A stretch of 64,000 nucleotides of DNA from Labrenzia sp. 011 (GTDB lineage: Bacteria > Pseudomonadota > Alphaproteobacteria > Rhizobiales > Stappiaceae): positions 1 to 64,000 of the forward strand of contig NZ_QCYM01000009.1 of NCBI RefSeq assembly GCF_003075075.1, given 5' to 3'. The notes under the pieces are model-generated. The model ran no database searches, was not told where the DNA came from, and worked only from the letters and a program-made list of their open reading frames with translations. This document shows, one piece after another, positions 8,370 to 16,402 of the stretch (the first letter of the stretch is position 1; each line of letters begins with the position of its first letter). The position numbers were made by a program, and so were the translations under genes.

Positions 8370-8545
8370 TAGCCTAAAAATTGAGGCAAACCTGCGTTGC
8401 AAGCTGAACGAAGTATCAGGGGGGACGCGGTAAGGTCTGCAGGCTTGGACGGGAGGGGTGTCGGAAAAGCCGCCCCACCCCTGTCTGCATTGCCTCAAGT
8501 ACCACTTCTGCAGCGGAACCCGAAAGTTCCGCTGCAGCTTTATTT
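8370..8545 (+). ncRNA. Candidate structured small RNA
   Basis: No credible CDS lies between 8260 and 8583. On the plus strand, TTGAGGCA (8381-8388) pairs with TGCCTCAA (8491-8498) as a closing stem. Inside are a second stem (CCTGC 8391-8395 with GCAGG 8439-8443) and a third helix between 8448 and 8485 (GGGGTG with CACCCC). A 12-bp terminator hairpin follows at 8508-8537. This is a three-way-junction layout with its own terminator. No known RNA family motif was recognised and the 5' end is unknown. Confidence 0.4.
8508..8545 (+). terminator. Intrinsic terminator of the candidate small RNA
   Basis: Perfect 12-bp stem (CTGCAGCGGAAC 8508-8519 with its complement 8526-8537), 6-nt loop, then CTTTATTT on the plus strand. 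The minus-strand side has no T-run, so it does not serve the convergent dehydrogenase gene. Confidence 0.7.
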
Positions 8546-8583
8546 CCGGGCCGTGCTCCGGATCCGGTACAGGCGCACAGACC

Positions 8584-9657
8584 CTATTCGTGGATCTTGA
8601 GAAAGAGGCTTCCCTGCGCGTGGGAGCGCTCGGCGGCATCCAGCGCCCTTTGAAGATCCGCGCCGTGGTCGAACCCCGGTTCTGCAGGGGCACCCTCCCG
8701 GATCGCGGCCACGAAGCGCTCATAGACCGTTGCGACCGGTTCCGCGGTCACTTCATGCCAATCGGCGGTTTCCAGCGCCGGGTCCCGGCAGACCCGCAGG
8801 GTTCCGACCTGCTTTTCGAAACAGACCTCCAGACCGCCTCTGTCGCCATAGAGCCGGAGGCGAAGGTCGTTCAGGTGGCCGGAGGCGAAGCGGGTCGCGC
8901 TGACGGTGCCCAGAGCTCCGTTCTCCAGTTCCGCCTGGAGCGTGAAACTGTCATTGGCATCCAGTATGTAGTCGCCGATCCTGCCGTCCGGGGCCTTGTG
9001 GAAGGTCTTCAGGCGGCAGGACAGCGCATCGACCCGGCTGCCGGCGGCGAAGGTGGCAAAGTCGAGAATATGAATTCCGACGTCGCCGAGCACGCCCTTG
9101 GAGCCGTGCTGCGTGGACAGCCGCCAGAGCCACTGGCTTTGCGAGTGCCAGGGCCCCCAGGCGGGCTGGGTCAGCCAGCTTTGCAGGTAGGAGGCCTCGA
9201 AGTGGCGCAGCGCGCCGATGGCGCCTTCCGCCACAAGGGCGGCAGCCTTCTGCAGCACCGCGACATCGCGGTAACTCAGGTTGATCATGCCGACCAGATT
9301 TCTTTTCCGCGCCAGCTCCGCCATTTCCACCGCGTCACGGGCGTTGGTCGCGAGCGGTTTTTCGCACAGGACGTGCTTTCCGGCCTGCAGAAGAGGAAGG
9401 GTCGTCGCGTGGTGGGCAGCATCGGGCGTGACATTGGCAACCGCATCGAAGTTGCCCCAGGCGATGGCCTCTTCCAGATCGGCGAAACTGTGCGGCATGC
9501 CGAAGCGACTGCAGAAGTCCGAGAGGACCTCCGCCCGGCGGTCGACGCCGGCGACGATGTCGACACCGGGGATCTTCTGAAAAGCCGTGGCATGATTGAC
9601 GGCCATGTTGCCGGTTCCGAGGATCAGTAACCGGACCGGTGTTGCGGCAGATGCCAT
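8584..9657 (-). CDS. Gfo/Idh/MocA family oxidoreductase (ThuB-like)
   Basis: 357 aa. The Rossmann motif ILGTGNMAVNHA starts at about residue 11, and the family Lys occurs in LCEKPLATNARDAVEM (about residue 97-112). The C-terminal half (GFO_IDH_MocA_C) has WGPWHSQSQWLWR and LGDVGIHILDFATFAAG. NAD(P)-dependent sugar or inositol-type oxidation is expected. The gene follows the ThuA-like gene by 69 bp on the same strand. The ThuA/ThuB pair of rhizobia converts trehalose-type disaccharides to 3-keto derivatives, so a disaccharide or polyol role is plausible. Confidence 0.88.
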   Translation of the reverse strand: MASAATPVRLLILGTGNMAVNHATAFQKIPGVDIVAGVDRRAEVLSDFCSRFGMPHSFADLEEAIAWGNFDAVANVTPDAAHHATTLPLLQAGKHVLCEKPLATNARDAVEMAELARKRNLVGMINLSYRDVAVLQKAAALVAEGAIGALRHFEASYLQSWLTQPAWGPWHSQSQWLWRLSTQHGSKGVLGDVGIHILDFATFAAGSRVDALSCRLKTFHKAPDGRIGDYILDANDSFTLQAELENGALGTVSATRFASGHLNDLRLRLYGDRGGLEVCFEKQVGTLRVCRDPALETADWHEVTAEPVATVYERFVAAIREGAPAEPGFDHGADLQRALDAAERSHAQGSLFLKIHE

Positions 9658-9726
9658 GAATGTTCTCCATCGCGACTGGGACGGGAGTCCGGCCCCCGGT
9701 TCTGGACGCGGGCCGGGAACGGGCGG

Positions 9727-10512
9727 TCAGCGGAAGCCGTCCTCGCCTTCGGCGTGGAGCTTCGGTCCGCGTTCCTCGATCTTTTCCGGTGCCGCTTCCA
9801 CCGGCACATTCGGGGCTTCGTTTGGATCGCCCACCCGCGCCATCGGATTGAAGGCCCATTTGACGCCGTTCTTCAGAACCGTGTGCACATTGGCGTCATG
9901 GTAGGTCGGATAGGTTTCATGACCGGGGCGGAAATAGAACACATTACCCGCGCCGCGCCTGTAGGTGAGTCCGGAGCGGAAGACCTCGCCGCCCTGGAAC
10001 CAGCTGATGAACACGGTTTCCAGCGGTTCCGGCACGCCGAAGGGCTCGCCGTACATTTCCTCCATCTCCAGTTCGAAACTGTCCGTCAGGCCTTTGGTGA
10101 TGGGATGGTTGCGGCTGGTGACCCAGAGCCGTTCCCGCTCGCCGGCCTCGCGCCATGTCAGGTTGCAAGGGCTGCCCATCAGGCGCTTGAAGGGTTTGGA
10201 AAAATGCGCCGAATGCAGAAACATCATGCCCATGCCGGACCAGACGGCATCGCATACCCGTTCCACGACGTCTTCCGCCACGTCGCCGTGGGCGGCGTGG
10301 CCCCACCAGACAAGAACATCCGTTTCGGCGAGACGCTCCCGGGTCAGGCCGTGCTCGGGATCCTGAAGCGTTGCGGTCGTCGCGCGGATATCGGGATCGG
10401 CGTTCAGTGCATCGGCAATGCACTGGTGCATGCCGTCCGGATAGAGATCCGCAACGATGCGGTTGTTCTGTTCATGGACGTTCTCGCCCCAGACCACGGT
10501 TCTGATGGTCAT
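9727..10512 (-). CDS. ThuA-like domain protein (trehalose utilisation family)
   Basis: 261 aa. ThuA has a glutamine-amidotransferase-like fold. Family features: DVLVWWGHAAHGDV near residue 85, MMFLHSAHFSKPFKRLMG near 128, and GAGNVFYFRPGHETYPTYHD near 218. It is the first gene of a two-gene unit with the Gfo/Idh/MocA dehydrogenase. Two GCGCT-centred palindromes of LacI type lie 59-82 bp upstream of the start codon. No sugar transporter or LacI regulator gene is adjacent, unlike the rhizobial thu operon. Confidence 0.88.
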   Translation of the reverse strand: MTIRTVVWGENVHEQNNRIVADLYPDGMHQCIADALNADPDIRATTATLQDPEHGLTRERLAETDVLVWWGHAAHGDVAEDVVERVCDAVWSGMGMMFLHSAHFSKPFKRLMGSPCNLTWREAGERERLWVTSRNHPITKGLTDSFELEMEEMYGEPFGVPEPLETVFISWFQGGEVFRSGLTYRRGAGNVFYFRPGHETYPTYHDANVHTVLKNGVKWAFNPMARVGDPNEAPNVPVEAAPEKIEERGPKLHAEGEDGFR

Positions 10513-10570
10513 GTCGGCTCCTCCCGGTTGCCGTAGGTTCTGATGGGATTGCGGCTTGATGAGTGACGTT

Positions 10571-10594
10571 CAAAGCGCTTTGGGTAGCGCTAAC
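10571..10594. promoter_or_regulatory. LacI-type operator pair upstream of thuA-like gene
   Basis: CAAAGCGCTTTG (10571-10582) is a perfect 12-bp palindrome, followed directly by a second GCGC-centred palindrome TAGCGCTA (10585-10592). LacI/GalR regulators bind such CG-centred palindromes. The sites precede the minus-strand thuA-like gene, but no LacI gene is encoded in this window. Confidence 0.6.
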
Positions 10595-10655
10595 ACCAGT
10601 CTTGGGGCCTGTCAATCGGTCTTGTCCCGGGCGGGGCGCCGGTCCGGGGGAGGCC

Positions 10656-12401
10656 TCAGTAGCCGGCGGTCAGGGCCCCCATGCGGCGCGGGTCGGAGGC
10701 GCCGGCCAGCAAACCGGCGGCTTTCATGATCGACTGGGTGGACCCCATCGCATTGCGCAGCTCGATGGTGTGTCCGCGTTCCTCCAGAAGCCTGATCGTG
10801 TCCGGCGAAAGGCCTTCCTCGATGCGGATTTCGTCCGGCAGCCACTGATTGTGAATACGGGGCGCGGCCGTCGCCTCGGCGATGTTCATCCCGTGATCGA
10901 TGACATTGAGGATGATCTGCAGCGTGGTGGTGATGATGCGGCTGCCGCCCGGTGAGCCGGTTGCCAGAAGGAAGACGCCGTCCCTGAAGACGAGCGTGGG
11001 GCTCATGGAAGACAGCGGCCGCTTGCCGGCCTCCACGGCATTCGCCGCACCGCCGATCAGGCCATAGGCATTGGGAACGCCCGGCTTGGCGGAAAAGTCG
11101 TCCAGCTCGTTGTTGAGCAGCACTCCGGTGCCTTCCGCCATCATGCCGACACCGTAGGAGAAATTCAGCGTGTAGGTGTTGGCCACCGCGTTGCCGTCCT
11201 TGTCGACAACCGAAAAATGGGTGGTCTCGTTGCTCTCGTAGGGGGCCGGATTGCCGGGCCTGATCTCTGCGGACGGGGTGGCCGTTTCCATGTCGATGGT
11301 CCTGACCAGTTCGGCTGCATAGGCCGGTGAGGTCAGTCCGGTCACGGGGACGTCGACATAATCCGGATCGCCGAGATATTCCGACCGGTCCGCATAGGCG
11401 CGGCGCATGGCTTCGGCCATGACATGAATGCTGTCGGCGGAATTCAGGCCGTATTCGGCCAGCGGGAAATGTTCCAGCATGTTGAGGATCTGGACGATAT
11501 GGACACCGCCGGAGGACGGCGGCGGCATGGAGGCAATCTCGTACCCGCGATAGGTGCCGGTAATGGGCGCGCGCCAGACCGGCCGGTAGGCGGCCAGATC
11601 CTCAACCGTCATGCCGCCGCCGGCGGTCTGGACCCGGGCGGCGATCATCTCGGCGGTTTCGCCCTGGTAGAACCCTTCAGCGCCCAGGTCGGCAATCCGG
11701 CGCAGGGTGGCGGCCAGATCCTGCTGTTTCAGGATGTCACCCGGCAGTGGCGGTATCATCCCCTGTCTGTAGAAAACGGCCGCGGTCGCCGGATCTTTCG
11801 TGAGGCGCGGCATTGCTGCCGTCAGGGCCGCCGAAAGGCCCGGGGTGACGGTGATGCCGTTTTCGGCCAGTTCGATCGCGGGGGCGACGAGCTCCGCCCA
11901 TGTCAGGTTTCCGCTGCCATGCCTTGCATAGGCTTCAGCGAAGCCGGCAACGGTTCCCGGCACGCCGACGGCCAGACCCGAGAACCGGGATTTGTCGCTG
12001 TCCGGCTCGCCGTCCTCATCCAGAAACATGTCCCAGGAAGCGGCCGCAGGCGCCTTTTCCCGGTAGTCCAGTGCTTCGGTCTGCCTGCTTTCGGCCATGT
12101 GAACGAGCATGAAGCCACCGCCGCCCAGATTGCCGGCGCGCGGCAGGGTCACGGCCAGGGCGAAGCCGGTGGCGATGGCCGCGTCCACCGCGTTGCCGCC
12201 CTTCCTGAGGATGTCGACGCCGACACCGGTCGCCACGGCTTCCTGGCTCGCCACCATGCCGTTTTGCGCGGTGACCGGCTGGAACCGGTCCTTCAGCGAG
12301 TAGATGGCGGTGTCCTGAGCGGCAAGGGGAGCTGCCGTTCCGAAGGCGAGTGCAGCAGCCAGAGCGAAGGAGCAGGCAAGGGATTCAAGGTGACGGCGCA
12401 T
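10656..12401 (-). CDS. ggt: Gamma-glutamyltranspeptidase
   Basis: 581 aa, exported to the periplasm (signal peptide ending near LAAQ, residue 28). The precursor self-cleaves before the catalytic Thr in ESNETTHFSVVDKDGNA (about residue 393), giving large and small subunits. Other marks: GGNAVDAAIA, GNLGGGGFM, MPPPSSGGVHIVQ and the small-subunit NNELDDFSAKP and KRPLSSMSPT. It transfers or hydrolyses gamma-glutamyl groups of glutathione and related compounds. The start at 12401 is preferred because the signal peptide begins there and GGAGGGAA lies just upstream. Confidence 0.95.
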   Translation of the reverse strand: MRRHLESLACSFALAAALAFGTAAPLAAQDTAIYSLKDRFQPVTAQNGMVASQEAVATGVGVDILRKGGNAVDAAIATGFALAVTLPRAGNLGGGGFMLVHMAESRQTEALDYREKAPAAASWDMFLDEDGEPDSDKSRFSGLAVGVPGTVAGFAEAYARHGSGNLTWAELVAPAIELAENGITVTPGLSAALTAAMPRLTKDPATAAVFYRQGMIPPLPGDILKQQDLAATLRRIADLGAEGFYQGETAEMIAARVQTAGGGMTVEDLAAYRPVWRAPITGTYRGYEIASMPPPSSGGVHIVQILNMLEHFPLAEYGLNSADSIHVMAEAMRRAYADRSEYLGDPDYVDVPVTGLTSPAYAAELVRTIDMETATPSAEIRPGNPAPYESNETTHFSVVDKDGNAVANTYTLNFSYGVGMMAEGTGVLLNNELDDFSAKPGVPNAYGLIGGAANAVEAGKRPLSSMSPTLVFRDGVFLLATGSPGGSRIITTTLQIILNVIDHGMNIAEATAAPRIHNQWLPDEIRIEEGLSPDTIRLLEERGHTIELRNAMGSTQSIMKAAGLLAGASDPRRMGALTAGY

Positions 12402-12626
12402 GGTTCCCTCCGGCGTTGATGATACGGCAAGTGTGCAGAAGGCCGGAAGGGGAGGCAAGAGTTACGTGCCAAACGCCGGTGCCATGACGCGAACGTGAAA
12501 CGGTGTGCGGTACCCGTTGCGATTGATTCACCGCAAGGCATGTGTCCCGGGGACGGGTAGAGTGGTGGTACTGATGCCCTGTCTGCCGGAGGTCCCGGAA
12601 GACAGGGCGCGTCACAAGGAGGCTTC

Positions 12627-12992
12627 ATGAAACGCAGGTTTTTACGCAAGGCTTCTGCCGCATTGCTATGGGGGCTGTTTGCCCTCTCCGGTGCCGGCCT
12701 GTTCGCCCTTGTCCCTTCCGGTGGCGTGAGTCCCGCCTGGGCGGGCGATGCGGCGACCGGAAAGACACTGGCGCTGCGCTGGTGTGCGGCCTGCCATCTG
12801 GTCGCCGAGGATCAGCCGAGCGTGGCAAGCACCTCTCTGCCGAGCTTCTACGACATCGCCGCGGATCCCGGGTGGACCGAGGCAGGACTGACGACCTTCC
12901 TGGCGGACCCGCATCCCTCCATGCCGGGCATGGCTCTCGGAAATACGGAAATCGCCAATCTTGCCGCCTATATCAGCTCGCTGAAACAGTAG
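12627..12992 (+). CDS. Class I c-type cytochrome, monohaem, exported
   Basis: 121 aa. A signal peptide (about residues 1-40, ending AWAG) precedes the haem-binding CAACH at about residues 53-57. The likely axial Met lies in HPSMPGM near residue 98, and the C-terminal helix AAYISSLKQ is typical. It should carry electrons in the periplasm. It stands alone between ggt (divergent) and an EEP gene (convergent), so no redox partner is evident. AAGGAGG lies 6 bp before the ATG. Confidence 0.88.
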   Translation: MKRRFLRKASAALLWGLFALSGAGLFALVPSGGVSPAWAGDAATGKTLALRWCAACHLVAEDQPSVASTSLPSFYDIAADPGWTEAGLTTFLADPHPSMPGMALGNTEIANLAAYISSLKQ

Positions 12993-13004
12993 GCTGTCCG
13001 GCGC

Positions 13005-13976
13005 TCATATATCGAACTGCGCCCGCATGGCGGCGTGGAAAGAGCCTGCCTGCTCATCACCGTCGGCGTCGAGGACCTCATCGGCAAGTCCCTCGTTGAA
13101 GACTCTTACGTCAACGGTCCTGTGTGTCAGCGCGGCGCTTGCAAGAATGTGATCGAGCGCCTGACTTCTGCCCTTGTGAATGACGGTCCTGCGCCGGTCG
13201 AGAGGAAGCGAGGCGTCGAGCTGGTAGAGCCGGCGCGAGGCCAGATCCGGCGATCCGGTGTCATCCGGGTCGGCGCGCAGGAGACGCAGGGTCCCGGTCT
13301 CGCCGGTTGCATTGAAATCACCGGTCAGGATCACCCGGGCCTCCTCGTCCGCATCGAACAGCGTTTCGACCGCCAGACGCAGCTCCAGGGCCTGGGCAGT
13401 CTGTTTCAGGACGGACAGCTGGTAGCCTTCGGCCCAGGCGGCGACGCTCTTCCAGGTTCGTGCGTCGGTCTTGCCCCCTGGAATGTTCGCGGCGATCGGC
13501 GCGCGCAGGTGAACCACGAAAAGATGCAGCGGCCTGGCGCCGCCGAGATCGATTTCGGTCTTCAGGACGGGCCGGTCGAATTCGACCGGTTGCGGTTTGT
13601 CGAAGGCCGGGTCGGCGGTTGTCGGCTGCCACAGGGGCGGGTTGGCGCGGGCCTGATAGAGGCTTTCGGCGGAGGCAATGGGATAGCGGGACAGGACGAG
13701 CAGATTGTGCCTGTCGCCCGGCCCCTTGCCCGGCGCCCGTTCGCTGGCAGCGCGGTGATAGCGGCTGTAGGGCGTGCCGGACAGCAGCAGGTCGAGCGCC
13801 TGGAATTGTCTTTTCGGGCTTGCCGGGGTCTTCTGGGCGTTGACTTCCTGCAGACACAGGATGTCGGCCTCCAGCTCGAGTATCTTCGGGCGCAGGGCGT
13901 CCAGTCGCGGTTGCAGCGCCAGCGCATCGAAGCGGTCGCCGCCGAAGGATTCCATGTTGAAGGTTGCAAGTTTCAT
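13005..13976 (-). CDS. Endonuclease/exonuclease/phosphatase family protein
   Basis: 323 aa from the chosen ATG at 13976; an ATG 12 bp upstream is equally possible. EEP-fold marks: the N-terminal KLATFNMES, metal-ligand Glu in ILCLQEVNA (about residue 45), GDRHNLLVLSRYPI, HLFVVHLRAP, VILTGDFNATGET (about 220) and ALDHILAS near 280. It likely hydrolyses phosphodiester or phosphomonoester bonds with Mg2+; the substrate is unknown. It lacks a signal peptide. The gene converges on the cytochrome gene with a 12-bp gap. Confidence 0.8.
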   Translation of the reverse strand: MKLATFNMESFGGDRFDALALQPRLDALRPKILELEADILCLQEVNAQKTPASPKRQFQALDLLLSGTPYSRYHRAASERAPGKGPGDRHNLLVLSRYPIASAESLYQARANPPLWQPTTADPAFDKPQPVEFDRPVLKTEIDLGGARPLHLFVVHLRAPIAANIPGGKTDARTWKSVAAWAEGYQLSVLKQTAQALELRLAVETLFDADEEARVILTGDFNATGETGTLRLLRADPDDTGSPDLASRRLYQLDASLPLDRRRTVIHKGRSQALDHILASAALTHRTVDVRVFNEGLADEVLDADGDEQAGSFHAAMRAQFDI

Positions 13977-14126
13977 GTTGCCGGCCATGTCGAGCAGGAT
14001 GCGAAACGTACCATAGCCGCGGGACCGCGCGAGGTCACGACCGGCAGGCGGTGGCGTCATGCCTGCCCGTTTGTGAAACCGTGACCTCATGGTAGACAGC
14101 AGGAACCTTGATGTCAGGAGACCGGC

Positions 14127-14525
14127 ATGGCCGATGACCCTTGTCCCTGCGGCGGCGCGGAGCCGTTTGAGCGCTGTTGCGGACGTTTTCTTGGCGGTGA
14201 AGCGATTCCCGAAACCGCCGAGGCGCTGATGCGCTCGCGCTATACGGCCTATGTCCGGCAGGACATAGGCTACCTGAAACGGACGCTCTGGCCGAAATAC
14301 CAGGACGGTTTCGATGAGCTGGAAACCGCCAGATGGGCAGCCGAAAGCCACTGGACCGGCCTGAAAATTCTGAAAACGGAGCAGGGCGGAAAGGGTGACC
14401 GCGACGGCACGGTCCTGTTCGAGGCCGGATATCTTTCCGGAGGCACGCTGCGCGCGCACCGGGAACTCAGCCGGTTCCGCAAGAAGGCCGGCCGCTGGTA
14501 TTATGTGGAGGCTGTGCCGGAATAG
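14127..14525 (+). CDS. YchJ family protein (UPF0225)
   Basis: 132 aa. The N-terminal SEC-C-like zinc motif CPCGGAEPFERCCGRF begins at residue 6. The diagnostic ALMRSRYTAYVRQDIGYLKRT follows at about 33-53, and the NTF2-like C-terminal half ends GRWYYVEAVPE. YchJ proteins have no firm function. It stands alone and is divergent from the EEP gene. Confidence 0.88.
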   Translation: MADDPCPCGGAEPFERCCGRFLGGEAIPETAEALMRSRYTAYVRQDIGYLKRTLWPKYQDGFDELETARWAAESHWTGLKILKTEQGGKGDRDGTVLFEAGYLSGGTLRAHRELSRFRKKAGRWYYVEAVPE

Positions 14526-14601
14526 GTTTCTGCGGGGCCGCGGCAACGAAAGCGGTGCCCCGTGAGCTTCGCTGGTCGTCAGCATTGCAGAACCATGATG
14601 G

Positions 14602-14650
14602 AAAAATGTCCGGTCCCTGCGGAAGGCGGCGGGGGGGGCAGGGACCGGAC
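14602..14650 (-). terminator. Minus-strand hairpin with U-tract, no minus-strand gene nearby
   Basis: A perfect 13-bp inverted repeat (14608-14620 with 14638-14650) has a G-rich 17-nt loop. Read on the minus strand it is followed by ATTTTT (14602-14607). No minus-strand CDS lies upstream of it before 17.5 kb, so it would terminate an unannotated transcript from within 14.65-14.94 kb. The rest of 14526-14941 shows no convincing gene. Confidence 0.45.
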
Positions 14651-14941
14651 CAAACTGCGGATCGAAGGGAGGCAGCCCTCAACATCCGCAATGCTGGTTC
14701 ACGTTTCTCGAACGGTCGGACAGATGCATTCCGGCAGGCAGGAAATCGCTCGAGTCAACGTCAATGTTCCCTCTTTGTTCCATGATTTGACGGCTGCGTC
14801 AAGCGGCAATTGCGATGGGTCTCCTGATGTCCCTGTGATCGGTGCCGGATTCCGCCCCATGGCGGCGGTGGAAGGAACTCACGCATCTGTGAATCGAAAC
14901 GGTGTGCGGGTAACCGTTCGCCATTGAATGTTAAGGCCTTC

Positions 14942-16402
14942 ATGACACAAATACGGATCAGGTTTCAAAAGGGATCCGATTTGCGATTTTTCGCCGCCAG
15001 CTGGACAAAACATATGCAAGGCGCTGCCTGGCCGCAGGTTCTGGGCAAGGCAGCCAGGGTCGCCGGACTTCTGCGGGATGATGGAAGCGGCCAGGGATCC
15101 GCGGGGCGCATGGCCGTTTCGACATTCGCGATCCGTGTGGGCGGTGCCGCGCTTGCCTATCTCTCGCAGATCGTTCTGGCACGGCTCCTGGGCGCGCATG
15201 ACTACGGCATCTATTCCGTTGCCTGGACCTTCCTGATCGTCATCGGTGCCATGACCTGCGGTGGATTTTCAACATCCGCCAACCGGTTCATTCCGCAATA
15301 TCTGCGGGCAGGCGACATGGAGGGCCTGCGCGGCTTCCTGCGTGTCAGCCGGCAAACGGCCTTCTTTCTCGGAACGCTCGTGGCGATGCTGGGAATCTGC
15401 CTGGTTTTCGCGTTCCGTACGGCGATCGACACGGACTATGTCCTGCCGCTGATGGTCGTTCTGTTCGCCCTGCCGTTTTTCACCTTCGGCCAGGTGCAGG
15501 ACGGCATCGCCCGCAGTTATGACTGGCCCTTGCTGGCGATGGTGCCCACCTATATCTGGCGGCCTCTCGCCATTCTGCTGCTGCTTGTCGTGGCCGCTTT
15601 CGCGGGATTTCGGGCAGATGCGCTCACGGCCACGGTCGTGGTCGTATCGGCCACCATGGCGATCGCCCTTTACCAGTATGTTCACCTGAAGGGGCGTCTG
15701 GCGCCGAAGGTTCCACCGGGGCCGCACAGGGTCGACCTGAAATACTGGCTTGCAGTCTCCCTGCCGATGCTTCTGGTGGACGGCTTCCTGCAACTGATCA
15801 CCAGCGCCGACGTCATCATGATCAGTTTCTTCGAGGATCCGGACAAGGTGGCGGTCTATTTCGCCGCCTCCAAGACGCTGGCCCTTGTCCATTTCGTCTA
15901 TTTCGCGGTGAGATCCGCATCCGCGCACCGGTTTTCCGGCTATCTTCACAGTGATGACAGGACAGGCCTTGCCGACTACGTGCGCCAGGCGACGCACTGG
16001 ACCTTCTGGCCGTCTCTTGCCGCCGGCGCGGGGCTGCTGCTGATCGCGCCGCTGCTGTTGCGCCTGTTCGGCAGCGGGTTCGAAAGCGGCTACTGGCTGA
16101 TCGCGCTCCTTATGATCGGTGTCCTGGCCCGGGCGTCGGTCGGTCCGGCCGACGCGCTGCTGACCATGACCGGGCATCAGAAATCCTGCGCGGTGATCTA
16201 TGCGGCCACCTTCCTGCTGAACGTGGTATTCAACCTGGCCCTGATCCCGCTTCTGGGGCTCGCCGGTGCGGCGATCGCCACCAGTTGCGCGATTTTCTTC
16301 GAGGCTGCCGCCCTTGCGCTGACGGCGAAACGCAAGCTCGATATCACGACATTCGTCGTGCCTCTTCTTTTCGTATCGAGGGAACGGCCGGTTGACCAGT
16401 GA
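14942..16402 (+). CDS. Oligosaccharide flippase (Wzx/polysaccharide biosynthesis family)
   Basis: 486 aa with about 12-14 hydrophobic segments of the MATE/MOP type; the first begins near residue 60 at FAIRVGGAALAYLSQIVLARLLG, preceded by a hydrophilic leader. LLGAHDYGIYSVAWTF and the C-terminal NVVFNLALIPLLGLAGAAIATS are classic for Wzx-like flippases. It would move lipid-linked glycans across the inner membrane. I chose ATG 14942 over TTG 14924 because AAGG lies 5 bp upstream. It overlaps the following acetyltransferase by 11 bp. Confidence 0.85.
   Translation: MTQIRIRFQKGSDLRFFAASWTKHMQGAAWPQVLGKAARVAGLLRDDGSGQGSAGRMAVSTFAIRVGGAALAYLSQIVLARLLGAHDYGIYSVAWTFLIVIGAMTCGGFSTSANRFIPQYLRAGDMEGLRGFLRVSRQTAFFLGTLVAMLGICLVFAFRTAIDTDYVLPLMVVLFALPFFTFGQVQDGIARSYDWPLLAMVPTYIWRPLAILLLLVVAAFAGFRADALTATVVVVSATMAIALYQYVHLKGRLAPKVPPGPHRVDLKYWLAVSLPMLLVDGFLQLITSADVIMISFFEDPDKVAVYFAASKTLALVHFVYFAVRSASAHRFSGYLHSDDRTGLADYVRQATHWTFWPSLAAGAGLLLIAPLLLRLFGSGFESGYWLIALLMIGVLARASVGPADALLTMTGHQKSCAVIYAATFLLNVVFNLALIPLLGLAGAAIATSCAIFFEAAALALTAKRKLDITTFVVPLLFVSRERPVDQ

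Noticed and set aside
14562-14927. 121-codon plus-strand frame in the gap before the flippase
   Set aside because: Composition unlike a protein, no ribosome binding site, and it runs through the large hairpin at 14608-14650.
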